From NCBI GenBank assembly GCA_023435895.1, contig JAEZLH010000027.1, forward strand, positions 124,001-188,000: a stretch of 64,000 nt of DNA, in the 5' to 3' direction. The notes below the pieces were generated by a model. That model did no database searches and had not been told where the DNA came from. It worked only from the letters and a program-made list of their open reading frames with translations. Below are positions 27,582-35,502 of the stretch, in pieces; positions within the stretch are counted from its first letter, which is position 1; each line of letters opens with the position of its first letter. The translations under genes were made by a program, and so were the position numbers. This stretch comes from Bacillota bacterium. GTDB lineage: Bacteria > Bacillota > Clostridia > Lachnospirales > Lachnospiraceae.

Positions 27582-28361
27582 ATGAATTTTCATATACTTA
27601 CGCTATTTCCGGAGATGATAAGGCAGGGGTTAGGAACCAGTATTACCGGCAGAGCAATGGAGAAGGGGCTGATTTCAGTAAATCCCGTAAATATCAGAGA
27701 CTTCAGCTCGGATAAACATAACCGTGTGGATGATTATCCTTATGGTGGAGGTGCGGGTATGGTTATTCAGGCGGAGCCCGTATTTAAGGCATATCAAGAT
27801 CTTGAGGATCAGATTAAAAGGTCAAAAACAGATGTAGAGAAACAGGAGCAAGAGAAAGATAAAAAATTAAGGGTTATCTATGTAACCCCTCAGGGACCCG
27901 TATTCAATCAAAATATGGCAAAAGAATTATCAAAAGAAGAGGAACTTATCTTCTTGTGCGGACACTATGAAGGAATTGATGAACGCGTCTTGGATATGAT
28001 TGTAACAGATTACATTTCCATAGGAGATTATGTTCTGACCGGAGGCGAATTGCCAGCGATGGTTATGGTGGATGCAATCGCTAGACTTGTCCCCGGGGTA
28101 TTAAATAATGATGTAAGTGCGGAGTTTGAATCGTTAGAGGACAATCTTTTGGAGTATCCTCAGTATACCCGCCCAGAGAATTTTATGGGTGAGAAGGTTC
28201 CTGAAGTACTGCTTAGCGGGCATCACGCGAATATAGATGCGTGGAGAAGGGAACAATCCATAGTAAGAACCTATCAAAGACGTCCTGATTTGCTGGAAGA
28301 TGCTGTGTTGACTCAAAAAGAGAGAGAATATTTAAAGAAACTTATGAGTTTGGATCAATAA
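27582..28361 (+). CDS. trmD: tRNA (guanine-N1)-methyltransferase TrmD
   Basis: Methylates G37 of tRNAs with SAM, preventing frameshifts. The N-terminus MNFHILTLFPEM, the block DDYPYGGGAGMV and the trefoil-knot SAM site (ISIGDYVLTGGELPAM) are all present; 259 residues. GGAG lies 7 nt before ATG 27582, better than ATG 27570. The 156-nt gap upstream includes a 16-nt palindrome around 27548-27563 with no clear job. Confidence 0.95.
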   Translation: MNFHILTLFPEMIRQGLGTSITGRAMEKGLISVNPVNIRDFSSDKHNRVDDYPYGGGAGMVIQAEPVFKAYQDLEDQIKRSKTDVEKQEQEKDKKLRVIYVTPQGPVFNQNMAKELSKEEELIFLCGHYEGIDERVLDMIVTDYISIGDYVLTGGELPAMVMVDAIARLVPGVLNNDVSAEFESLEDNLLEYPQYTRPENFMGEKVPEVLLSGHHANIDAWRREQSIVRTYQRRPDLLEDAVLTQKEREYLKKLMSLDQ

Positions 28362-28383
28362 ATGATCTGTCTATAAAAAAGAC

Positions 28384-28412
28384 TTGCAATAAGTGACAGT
28401 TTGTGCTAAAGT
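28384..28412 (+). promoter_or_regulatory. Candidate promoter for rplS
   Basis: TTGCAA and TAAAGT are 17 nt apart, about 85 nt upstream of rplS. The leader may hold an autoregulatory structure, which I cannot verify. Confidence 0.4.
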
Positions 28413-28497
28413 AATTGGGTGTGAAATGGGATGGTCCTCTGATGCATGGTTGAAACCGAAGCGTGTCAAGAACATCTAAATATTAGGAGGTCACAAA

Positions 28498-28845
28498 ATG
28501 AACGATATTATTAAGAGTATTGAAGCTGAACAGCTCAAAGCAGAAATTACACCTTTTAACGTAGGCGATACAGTAAAAGTATACGCTAAAGTTAAGGAAG
28601 GTAACCGTGAAAGATTACAGGTATTTGAAGGCACTGTTATCAAGAGACAGAACGGTAGCAACAGAGAAACTTTCACAGTAAGAAAAGCATCCAATGGTAT
28701 TGGTGTTGAAAAAACTTGGCCACTTCACAGCCCGAGCATCGATAGAATCGAAGTTGTAAGAAGAGGTAAAGTAAGAAAAGCGAAGCTTTTCTACTTACGT
28801 GATAGAGTTGGTAAGAAGGCTAAGGTTAAAGAGATAATCAGATAA
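28498..28845 (+). CDS. rplS: 50S ribosomal protein L19
   Basis: 115-residue basic L19 with the signature RREKLFYLRDRVGKKAK-like C-terminus (here AKLFYLRDRVGKKAKVKE) and FNVGDTVKVYAKVKEG near the start. TAGGAGG is 7 nt upstream of the ATG. A strong terminator follows immediately, so lepB starts a new unit or is reached by readthrough. Confidence 0.97.
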   Translation: MNDIIKSIEAEQLKAEITPFNVGDTVKVYAKVKEGNRERLQVFEGTVIKRQNGSNRETFTVRKASNGIGVEKTWPLHSPSIDRIEVVRRGKVRKAKLFYLRDRVGKKAKVKEIIR

Positions 28846-28852
28846 ATACAAC

Positions 28853-28886
28853 AAAGGGACAATACTTAAGAGATTGTCCCTTTTTT
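28853..28886 (+). terminator. rplS terminator
   Basis: Perfect 11-bp stem AAAGGGACAAT/ATTGTCCCTTT with a 9-nt loop and a T-run that continues from the stem, a textbook Rho-independent terminator. Confidence 0.93.
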
Positions 28887-28929
28887 ACACTTTAATGAAC
28901 AAGTATTAAGGAAGGGGTTGTTGGCTGCA

Positions 28930-29544
28930 ATGATGTACGATTTTGATAGGGATGAAAAGAGAACCTTAAGAAAAAAGCTTTTCATAAAAATTTTGATCTG
29001 GGTAGTTGAAATTATTGCGGTAATTTTTTTGGCTTATTTTATCGTGTATTATGCATTGGAAAAGACCAATGTAGTCGGTGCCTCAATGGAAACCACTTTA
29101 AAAAACAATGACTCTATCATTGTAAATAAATTTACCTATCGATTTATGGATCCCAAGCGCTTTGATGTAATCGTCTTCAAGCAAAGTGGCAGGGAGCATA
29201 GTTATTATAATGTAAAACGTATTATTGGCCTTCCGGGAGAAACAATCCAAATTAAGGACGGAGAGTTTTATATTAATGATGTATTGGTGAAAGATCCAAT
29301 TAATGCGGAAACCATGTCGAATTACGGATTAGCATCGGAACCGATTAAATTAGAGGAAAATGAGTATTTTGTACTTGGCGATAATCGCAATAATAGTGAA
29401 GACAGCCGATTTGCTAGTGTAGGAATGATATCAAGAAATGATATTGTCGGACAAGCCTTTATTTTATTGAAACCATTCAGTATTGTGGGGAAATTGAATT
29501 TAAAAGGGAGTCATCCAACGGTAAGTGCAACACCGACCCCATAA
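28930..29544 (+). CDS. lepB: Type I signal peptidase
   Basis: Removes signal peptides from exported proteins outside the membrane. One N-terminal transmembrane helix (about 18-42) is followed by the catalytic Ser52 in GASMETTL and Lys96 in YYNVKRIIGLPGE, plus GDNRNNSEDSR. 204 residues is typical for Gram-positive SipS-like enzymes. GGAAGGGG lies 12 nt before ATG 28930; in-frame TTGs at 28918 and 28921 are too close to it. The order rplS-lepB-rbgA-rnhB is common in Clostridia. Confidence 0.94.
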   Translation: MMYDFDRDEKRTLRKKLFIKILIWVVEIIAVIFLAYFIVYYALEKTNVVGASMETTLKNNDSIIVNKFTYRFMDPKRFDVIVFKQSGREHSYYNVKRIIGLPGETIQIKDGEFYINDVLVKDPINAETMSNYGLASEPIKLEENEYFVLGDNRNNSEDSRFASVGMISRNDIVGQAFILLKPFSIVGKLNLKGSHPTVSATPTP

Positions 29545-29596
29545 AGTTGTTGGTACAAAAACTTAATGATATAGAAATAGAATTTTGGAGGAATAT

Positions 29597-30466
29597 ATGA
29601 ATTTTCAATGGTATCCTGGTCATATGGTGAAAGCAAAGCGTATGATGCAGGAAGATATGAAACTGATTGATGTTGTGATTGAACTGGTGGATGCGAGAAT
29701 TCCATTATCCAGTAAAAATCCAGACATCGATTCATTAGCTAAAAATAAGTCAAGAGTCATCCTTTTAAATAAAAGTGATATGTCTGATCAGCGACATAAT
29801 AATGCCTGGAAGGAGTATTTTGAAGCGAAAGGATATTTTGTTGCTTTGGTTAATTCGAAATCAGGCAGTGGAGTAAAACAGGTTCAAAATATTATTAATG
29901 AAGCATGTGCAGCAAAGATTGAGCGTGATCGAAAAAGAGGAATTCTATATAGACCGGTTCGAGCCATGATTGTTGGTATCCCCAATGTAGGAAAATCAAC
30001 CTTTATTAACAGCTTTGTTGGGAAAGCTACAGCAAAAACAGGTAATAAACCGGGTGTTACGAAGGGAAAACAATGGATCAGGTTAAATAAGAATACAGAA
30101 CTCTTGGATACACCAGGAATTCTCTGGCCAAAATTTGAAGATCAAGCAGTAGGATTAAGGCTCGCGTTAATAGGATCGATTAACGATAATATCATTAATA
30201 CCTCAGATCTTGCGCTGGAGCTGATTTTGATATTAAATCGTTATTACCCAGGGGTATTAACAACTCGTTATGGAATTGATACGGAGGAAGCAGCTGATTT
30301 GCAAGGTGCGTCAAAGATTTTGGAGAAAATTGCAATTAAGCGAGCTTGTATGTTAAAAGGCGGAGAGCCAGATCATGAGAGAGCGGCGGTATTTCTGATG
30401 GACGATTTCAGGAGTACGAAGCTTGGTAATCTCACGCTGGAGTTTGTGGAAGATCAAACTGTGTAG
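29597..30466 (+). CDS. rbgA: Ribosome biogenesis GTPase RbgA (YlqF)
   Basis: Assists late 50S subunit assembly. It is a circularly permuted GTPase: the G4 motif NKSD (58-61) precedes G1 GIPNVGKST (about residue 130) and G3 DTPG. The N-terminus FQWYPGHMVKAKRMM is typical, and the C-terminal domain is present; 289 residues. TTTGGAGG lies 6 nt before ATG 29597. It is followed by an unusual repeat region rather than directly by rnhB. Confidence 0.95.
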   Translation: MNFQWYPGHMVKAKRMMQEDMKLIDVVIELVDARIPLSSKNPDIDSLAKNKSRVILLNKSDMSDQRHNNAWKEYFEAKGYFVALVNSKSGSGVKQVQNIINEACAAKIERDRKRGILYRPVRAMIVGIPNVGKSTFINSFVGKATAKTGNKPGVTKGKQWIRLNKNTELLDTPGILWPKFEDQAVGLRLALIGSINDNIINTSDLALELILILNRYYPGVLTTRYGIDTEEAADLQGASKILEKIAIKRACMLKGGEPDHERAAVFLMDDFRSTKLGNLTLEFVEDQTV

Positions 30467-30472
30467 ATATGT

Positions 30473-30980
30473 GTGGAGCGAAACCGCGTAGGTAGTGAAT
30501 TTATCGAAGCATGAATACGAATTTTACCGCTTCCGTTGCCCTGCGGTCAAGAGTCAGCGTTAAAATTGTATGCAAGCTTCGATAAATAGTCGAAGTGGAT
30601 GAGGTTTCGCGGTGCAGGTATTAAAAAAGTTGGATTGATTTAGTTTGATAGGTGGTGGAGCGAAACCGCGTAGGTAGTGAATTTATCAAAGCATGAATAC
30701 GAATTTTACCGCTTCCGTTGCCCTGCGGTCAAGAGTCAGCGTTAAAATTGTATGCAAGCTTCGATAAATAGCTGAGGTGGATGAGGTTTCGCAGTTCAGG
30801 TATTGGAAAAGTAGGATTGATTTAGTTTGATAGGTGGTGGAGCGAAACCGCGTGGGTAGTGAATTTATCAAAGCATGAATACAAATTTTATCGCTTCCGT
30901 TGCCCTACGGTCAAGAGTCAGCGTTAAAATTGTATGCAAGCATCGATAAATAGCTGAGGTGGATGAGGTTTCGCGGTTCA
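30473..30980. repeat. 182-bp tandem repeat of a palindromic element (2.8 copies)
   Basis: GTGGAGCG starts copies at 30473, 30655 and 30837, an exact 182-bp period; the third copy stops near 30980. The copies differ at only a few positions. Each unit is a nested imperfect palindrome: outer GCGAAACC/GGTTTCGC, middle TTTATCGAAGC/GCTTCGATAAA (perfect in copy 1), inner ATACGAATTTTA/TTAAAATTGTAT. About 140 nt of each unit could fold into one long hairpin. No credible ORF is present. It fills the gap between rbgA and rnhB. Confidence 0.92.
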
Positions 30981-31021
30981 GTCAATAGATAGTTGACATA
31001 TTTAAGTAAGGAGAGGTTTCC

Positions 31022-31810
31022 ATGCAGTATGAGGAAATGAAAGAAGAAAGTACGGTTAAGAAGATTGCGTTGATTAAGTTAGAGTTTATGCAGGCAAAAG
31101 AAGATGCAATTCCTGAGTTATTAGATAAGTATGAGACAGATGAACGAAGTGGTGTAATTACTATTTGTAATCAATATCGTAATAAAATTGTATCCATGCA
31201 GAATGAGATGGAACGACTTGAGAATATGAAGAAATATGAGAAGGAATACAGTGAATATCAATATATTTGCGGTATTGATGAAGTGGGAAGAGGACCTTTT
31301 GCGGGACCGGTGATTGCTAGTGCGGTTATTTTGCCGAAGGATTGCGATATCTTGTATATCAATGATTCTAAGCAATTATCAGAAAAGAAGAGGGAAGAGC
31401 TGTATGACGAGATTATTTCCAAGGCAGTAGCTTTTGGTGTTGGAAGTGTTCCTCCAGAACAAATTGATGAGATGAATATTTTGCAGGCAACTTATGAAGC
31501 AATGAGAAAAGCTATTATCAATATGAAGGTTCATCCCGATATATTATTAAATGATGCAGTTACGATTCCGGGAGTAGATATTAAACAGGTTCCGATTATT
31601 AAGGGAGATGCAAAGAGTATCAGCATTGCTGCAGCAAGTATTGTGGCAAAGGTGACTAGGGATAGAATGATGATTGCATATGATAAGATCTTTCCGGGCT
31701 ATGATTTGGCATCTAATAAAGGATATGGCTCACCAAAGCATATCGAAGCGATTAAGAAGTTGGGGTTAACGCCTATTCATCGTAAAAGTTTCGTTAAGAA
31801 TTTTGTATAA
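31022..31810 (+). CDS. rnhB: Ribonuclease HII
   Basis: Cuts the RNA strand of RNA-DNA hybrids and single ribonucleotides in DNA. The motif GIDEVGRGPFAGP (Asp86, Glu87) begins the catalytic domain, with INDSKQLSEKKRE and a C-terminal YPGYDLASNKGYGSP-like block. About 75 residues precede the catalytic core, an N-terminal extension found in some Firmicutes RNases HII. AAGGAGAGG is 6 nt before the ATG. Confidence 0.95.
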   Translation: MQYEEMKEESTVKKIALIKLEFMQAKEDAIPELLDKYETDERSGVITICNQYRNKIVSMQNEMERLENMKKYEKEYSEYQYICGIDEVGRGPFAGPVIASAVILPKDCDILYINDSKQLSEKKREELYDEIISKAVAFGVGSVPPEQIDEMNILQATYEAMRKAIINMKVHPDILLNDAVTIPGVDIKQVPIIKGDAKSISIAAASIVAKVTRDRMMIAYDKIFPGYDLASNKGYGSPKHIEAIKKLGLTPIHRKSFVKNFV

Positions 31811-31844
31811 ACACAAAAGCAAGAAGATATAAAGTATAATGCGA

Positions 31845-31895
31845 AAAAGTCTAATTTGTAAAAGTCTAATTTGTAAAAGTCTAATTCGTAAAAGT
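31845..31895. repeat. 15-bp tandem repeat downstream of rnhB
   Basis: Three copies of AAAAGTCTAATTTGT (the third has one change) plus the start of a fourth. Simple short-period repeat in the rnhB-flhB-like gap. Confidence 0.85.
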
Positions 31896-32007
31896 AAGAT
31901 ACATATACAATGTAATTACAAGTTATAAACCTAAGCTAATAAGCAGAGGGTATTCAAATTGCAAAATTGACACACCTTATTCATTTCTCAGATAGGAGGG
32001 ACTAATC

Positions 32008-32301
32008 TTGGCTGATCAAAAGGAACAAGAACCTAAGCCACGTACGGCGGTGGCAATATCGTATGATCCAAAGGATGCTGCACCAAAGGTTCTTGCCTCC
32101 GGTAAAGGATATCTGGCGGATAGAATAATTGAGCGAGCAAAGGAAGCGGATGTCCCGCTCCATAAGGATGAGAAACTGGCGAGTACATTATCGAAGATTG
32201 AAATTGGAGATATGATCCCTCCTGAGTTGTATCATGTAGTTGCTGAAATTTTAGTGTTTGTTGATAGGATGGATCGAATCAAAGGCAAGCTTGAGGACTA
32301 A
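32008..32301 (+). CDS. FlhB C-terminal-like protein (EscU/YscU/HrcU switch domain, YlqH type)
   Basis: 97-residue protein resembling only the cytoplasmic C-terminal domain of the flagellar export switch FlhB (RTAVAISYDPKDAAPKVLASGKGYLADRIIERAKEA...). The autocleavage motif NPTH of FlhB is not present. Bacillus YlqH, encoded next to rnhB, is the likely counterpart (from memory). It has no transmembrane part. TTG start with AGGAGGG 7 nt upstream. Function unknown; it may be an export-apparatus regulator or an unrelated reuse of the fold. Confidence 0.8.
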   Translation: MADQKEQEPKPRTAVAISYDPKDAAPKVLASGKGYLADRIIERAKEADVPLHKDEKLASTLSKIEIGDMIPPELYHVVAEILVFVDRMDRIKGKLED

Positions 32302-32302
32302 T

Positions 32303-32656
32303 ATGAATAATAGAGCAGTCGGAACAGAGTATGAAGTAAAAGCCTCCGAATATTTAATAAACCAAGGGTATCAGATTATTGGAAAGAATTTTCGATGCAG
32401 AATTGGGGAGATAGACCTTATCGCAAGGGATGAAGAGTATCTCTGCTTTATAGAGGTCAAATATCGCTCGGGCTCCACAAAGGGTTATCCGGCAGAAGCA
32501 ATTAACTATAATAAAATCAGAAGAATTACAAGAACAGCGGAGTATTATATGCTAACATACCAGATTGCACAAAATACTCCATGTCGATTTGATGCTGTGG
32601 TCATACTGAATCATGAAATTACCTTGATTAAAAATGCGTTTGATGGAATAGGATAG
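32303..32656 (+). CDS. yraN: YraN-family (UPF0102) putative endonuclease
   Basis: 117-residue protein with the restriction-endonuclease-like motif of the family: GTEYEVKASEYL, then FRCRIGEIDLIARDEEYLCFIEVKYR with an E-x-D...E-x-K arrangement. Predicted Holliday-junction-resolvase-like fold; the biological role is not settled. It begins one base after the preceding stop codon, so translation is likely coupled. The rnhB-yraN pairing is common. Confidence 0.87.
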   Translation: MNNRAVGTEYEVKASEYLINQGYQIIGKNFRCRIGEIDLIARDEEYLCFIEVKYRSGSTKGYPAEAINYNKIRRITRTAEYYMLTYQIAQNTPCRFDAVVILNHEITLIKNAFDGIG

Positions 32657-32976
32657 TAATAAACGCTGACTTAGGAAGGTAGCGACTGATAGACGTATCT
32701 TAATTATGATATACGAAATGAGCCTTTTCAAATGCATAAAAGTTATTTAGGAATCATAAGACCTTTCAAAAGACTTTATCGAAGAATGGGTCAAGTGAAT
32801 CATTTCATTTCGTGAAAACTGCAACTGATATGTCTAAACAGAGTATTTAGCACAATAACAATTTATCTTTAAAGATAGTAACAAGAAAAGCTTATATACA
32901 ATAGATTAATGGATGGTCAAAAGACTTGATATGAACAAAGGTCATCCACTTATCAAATTTGGAAAGGTTTGAGGTT
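32657..32976. other. 320-bp gap between yraN and pgeF
   Basis: A 9-bp inverted repeat (ACGAAATGA 32714-32722 / TCATTTCGT 32805-32813) encloses about 80 nt. No T-run follows. Otherwise no ORF, promoter or RNA gene I can support. Confidence 0.45.
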
Positions 32977-33825
32977 ATGAAATTTAAGAACAGTAACTCA
33001 GCACAGATTGATTTTGAGGCTAAGGTACCGCATATTACCTTCCCGGTTCTTAGTGAATTGCCTTATATAAAGCACGGTTTTTCTACCAGATTGGGTGGTG
33101 TAAGTGAAGGTATCTTCTCCAGTATGAATTTTGGAATTGATTCCAGCCCTTACCCGGATCTGAAAGAAAATATTATCGAAAATTATAAACGTTTTGCTAT
33201 CACCATAGGAGTAGATCCAAATTCTTTGGTGATATCGAAGCAAGTTCATAAAACCAATATACGTGTAGTAGAGAAAGACGATTTAGGAAAGGGTCTTTAT
33301 GTTCCAGCCGATTATTCTGAAATCGACGGCTTGATAACCAATCAACCGGGAATTACCTTGGTGACGAAGTATGCAGATTGTGTTCCTCTTTATTTTGTAG
33401 ATACCAAGAAGAAAGCAATTGGCTTGACTCATTCCGGTTGGCGTGGAACTGTAAAGAAAATTGGCAAGATAACCGTTGAAGAAATGACGAAGCATTTTGG
33501 AACTAATCCAGAAGATATTATTGCCGTAGTTGGACCTTCTATTTGCAAGGATTGTTATGAAATAGGGGAAGAAGTAGCCAGAGAGTTTGAAGTAGCTTTC
33601 GAGGGTGCCTATAAAAAAGGAATACTGCAAAGATTGGATAACGGAAAATATCTCTGTGATTTATGGGCAGCAAATAGGGAAGTATTTATAGAAGCCGGAA
33701 TAAAGGGGAATAATATCCATATTAGCAGTGTTTGTACCTGCTGTAACAGCGATTTTATGTTCTCCCACAGAGTTACGGGAACCAGCAGGGGCAGTCTTGC
33801 GGCTTTCTTGGCACTGAGTGAATAA
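32977..33825 (+). CDS. pgeF: PgeF/YlmD-family multicopper-oxidase-like protein (laccase domain)
   Basis: 282-residue member of the YfiH/YlmD/PgeF family, reported to act as purine nucleoside phosphorylase or adenosine deaminase and, in E. coli, to edit wrong peptidoglycan precursors. Metal-binding residues are seen in KQVHKTNIR (His), TKYADCVPLYF (Cys), THSGWRGTVKKI (His) and the CTCC pair near the C-terminus. ATG 32977 lies 9 nt after GGAAAGG; the longer frame from TTG 32959 would include that site. Confidence 0.88.
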   Translation: MKFKNSNSAQIDFEAKVPHITFPVLSELPYIKHGFSTRLGGVSEGIFSSMNFGIDSSPYPDLKENIIENYKRFAITIGVDPNSLVISKQVHKTNIRVVEKDDLGKGLYVPADYSEIDGLITNQPGITLVTKYADCVPLYFVDTKKKAIGLTHSGWRGTVKKIGKITVEEMTKHFGTNPEDIIAVVGPSICKDCYEIGEEVAREFEVAFEGAYKKGILQRLDNGKYLCDLWAANREVFIEAGIKGNNIHISSVCTCCNSDFMFSHRVTGTSRGSLAAFLALSE

Positions 33826-33829
33826 GAAA

Positions 33830-34060
33830 ACAATGCGATTTTGCTAAAAGATGTATAGAAGAACACAATCACAAGCAGATTCTCATTGAATGAGATAACA
33901 ATGTGATTTTGCTAAAGGATGTATAGGAGAAGAACACAATCACAAGCAGATTATCATTGAATAAGAGAACAACGTGATTTTGTTAAAAGATGTATAGGAG
34001 AAGAACAATCACAAGCGGATTCTCTGTGAAAAAGAGAATAATGCAATTTGGTTAAAAGGG
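33830..34060. repeat. 68-71-bp tandem repeat downstream of pgeF (about 3.3 copies)
   Basis: Copies start at 33830, 33898, 33969 and 34038 (ACAATGTGATTTTGCT and variants), giving periods of 68, 71 and 69 bp. Each unit has two inverted repeats: TGTGATT/AATCACA and, in copy 1, TCTCATT/AATGAGA. The copies have diverged, the last most. It fills most of the 333-bp gap before the DUF512 gene. Confidence 0.88.
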
Positions 34061-34158
34061 TATCTATTCGATTTGTGTATTTTGATATTTACCTGAGCAA
34101 AACCTCCCACACAAATCATGATACTTATTCATCCTAATACTTATTATAGAAAGAAACG

Positions 34159-35478
34159 ATGCATGATATGAAGAAAAAAGCACACATTATTAAAGAAATT
34201 GAACAGGGTAGTATAGCAGAAGAATTAGAGCTTGCTTCCGGAGATGAATTGATCTCGATTAATGGAAATGAGATTAAGGATGTTCTGGACTATCACTATT
34301 TAATCAAGGATGATTTTTTGACCGTATTGATTAAAAAGCCTGATGGTGAAGAATGGGAATTAGAAATTGAAAAGGATTTTGATGAGGATCTGGGCATTGA
34401 ATTTGAGGAAGGATTGATGGATGAATATCGTTCCTGTCGTAATAAATGCATTTTCTGCTTTATTGATCAGATGCCTCCCGGAATGAGAGAAACGCTGTAT
34501 TTTAAAGATGATGATGCAAGGCTCTCCTTTTTACAGGGCAATTATATTACCTTAACGAATTTAAGTGAGGAAGAGATTGACCGAATCATTTATTATAAAT
34601 TATCACCGATTAATATCTCCATTCACACCATGAATGAAGAACTGCGCTGCAAAATGCTTCATAACCGTTTTGCGGGAAGTGCACTGGAGAAGTTAAAGAA
34701 GTTAAAAGATGGTGGCATTGTGATGAATGGTCAAATCGTCTTATGTAAGGGCTGGAATGATGGGGAAGAACTAGAAAGAACCATACATGATCTGGCGGCC
34801 TTTCTTCCTGAGATGGAGAGTGTTTCAGTGGTACCGGTGGGGTTAACTAAGTATCGTGATGGACTGGAGCAGCTGGAAGTCTTTACAAAGGAGGATTCTA
34901 TTAAAGTATTGGAGCAAATCCACCGTTGGCAGAATATTCTGTTGGAGCACTATGGAACACGATTTATTTATGCAAGCGATGAATGGTATATTAAAGCGGA
35001 GCTTCCCATACCGGAGGAAGATTCCTATGAAGGATATCCTCAGATTGAAAACGGAGTAGGCATGGTTCGTTCTTTGAAGAGAGAATTCGAAGATGCTTAT
35101 GAAGAATTAGAAGGAGATAATCGTACCAGAACTCTTTCCATTGCCACAGGAGTTTTGGCAGCACCGATTATAGATAAACTAGCAAAACAAGTTACGGATA
35201 AATTTCCGAACATAATAATCAATACGTATACCATCATCAATGATTTTTTTGGAAATCAAATTACGGTGGCAGGCTTGCTTACCGGAGGTGATATTATCGC
35301 CCAGTTAAAGGACAAGCAATTGGGAGATGCACTTCTCTTACCCGAGGCTTTGCTTCGCAGCGGAGAGGAAATTCTACTGGATGATGTCACGGTGCAAGAG
35401 ATGGAAAGTGCTTTACAAACCAATATACGTATTGTACAATCAGATGGAAAGTCCTTTATTGATTCCATTATACAGTAA
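34159..35478 (+). CDS. DUF512 radical SAM-like protein with N-terminal PDZ domain
   Basis: 439 residues. An N-terminal PDZ-like region (about 8-75; GSIAEELELASGDELISING) is followed by a Cys cluster at 93, 97 and 100 (CRNKCIFCF), a radical SAM CxxxCxxC motif. The middle is a TIM-barrel-like part and the C-terminal 200 residues are DUF512. The role is not known; the gene is widely found beside der, as here (12 nt to the proposed der ribosome-binding region), hinting at a link to ribosome assembly or modification. ATG 34168 is an alternative start. Confidence 0.85.
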   Translation: MHDMKKKAHIIKEIEQGSIAEELELASGDELISINGNEIKDVLDYHYLIKDDFLTVLIKKPDGEEWELEIEKDFDEDLGIEFEEGLMDEYRSCRNKCIFCFIDQMPPGMRETLYFKDDDARLSFLQGNYITLTNLSEEEIDRIIYYKLSPINISIHTMNEELRCKMLHNRFAGSALEKLKKLKDGGIVMNGQIVLCKGWNDGEELERTIHDLAAFLPEMESVSVVPVGLTKYRDGLEQLEVFTKEDSIKVLEQIHRWQNILLEHYGTRFIYASDEWYIKAELPIPEEDSYEGYPQIENGVGMVRSLKREFEDAYEELEGDNRTRTLSIATGVLAAPIIDKLAKQVTDKFPNIIINTYTIINDFFGNQITVAGLLTGGDIIAQLKDKQLGDALLLPEALLRSGEEILLDDVTVQEMESALQTNIRIVQSDGKSFIDSIIQ

Positions 35479-35502
35479 ATAAAGGATTAGTTGGAGGAAA
35501 AT

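Noticed and set aside
30473..30980. CRISPR array
   Set aside because: Units are contiguous 182-bp repeats without unique spacers, and no cas gene is present.
33830..34060. CRISPR array
   Set aside because: The whole 68-71-bp unit is repeated; there are no variable spacers between short repeats.
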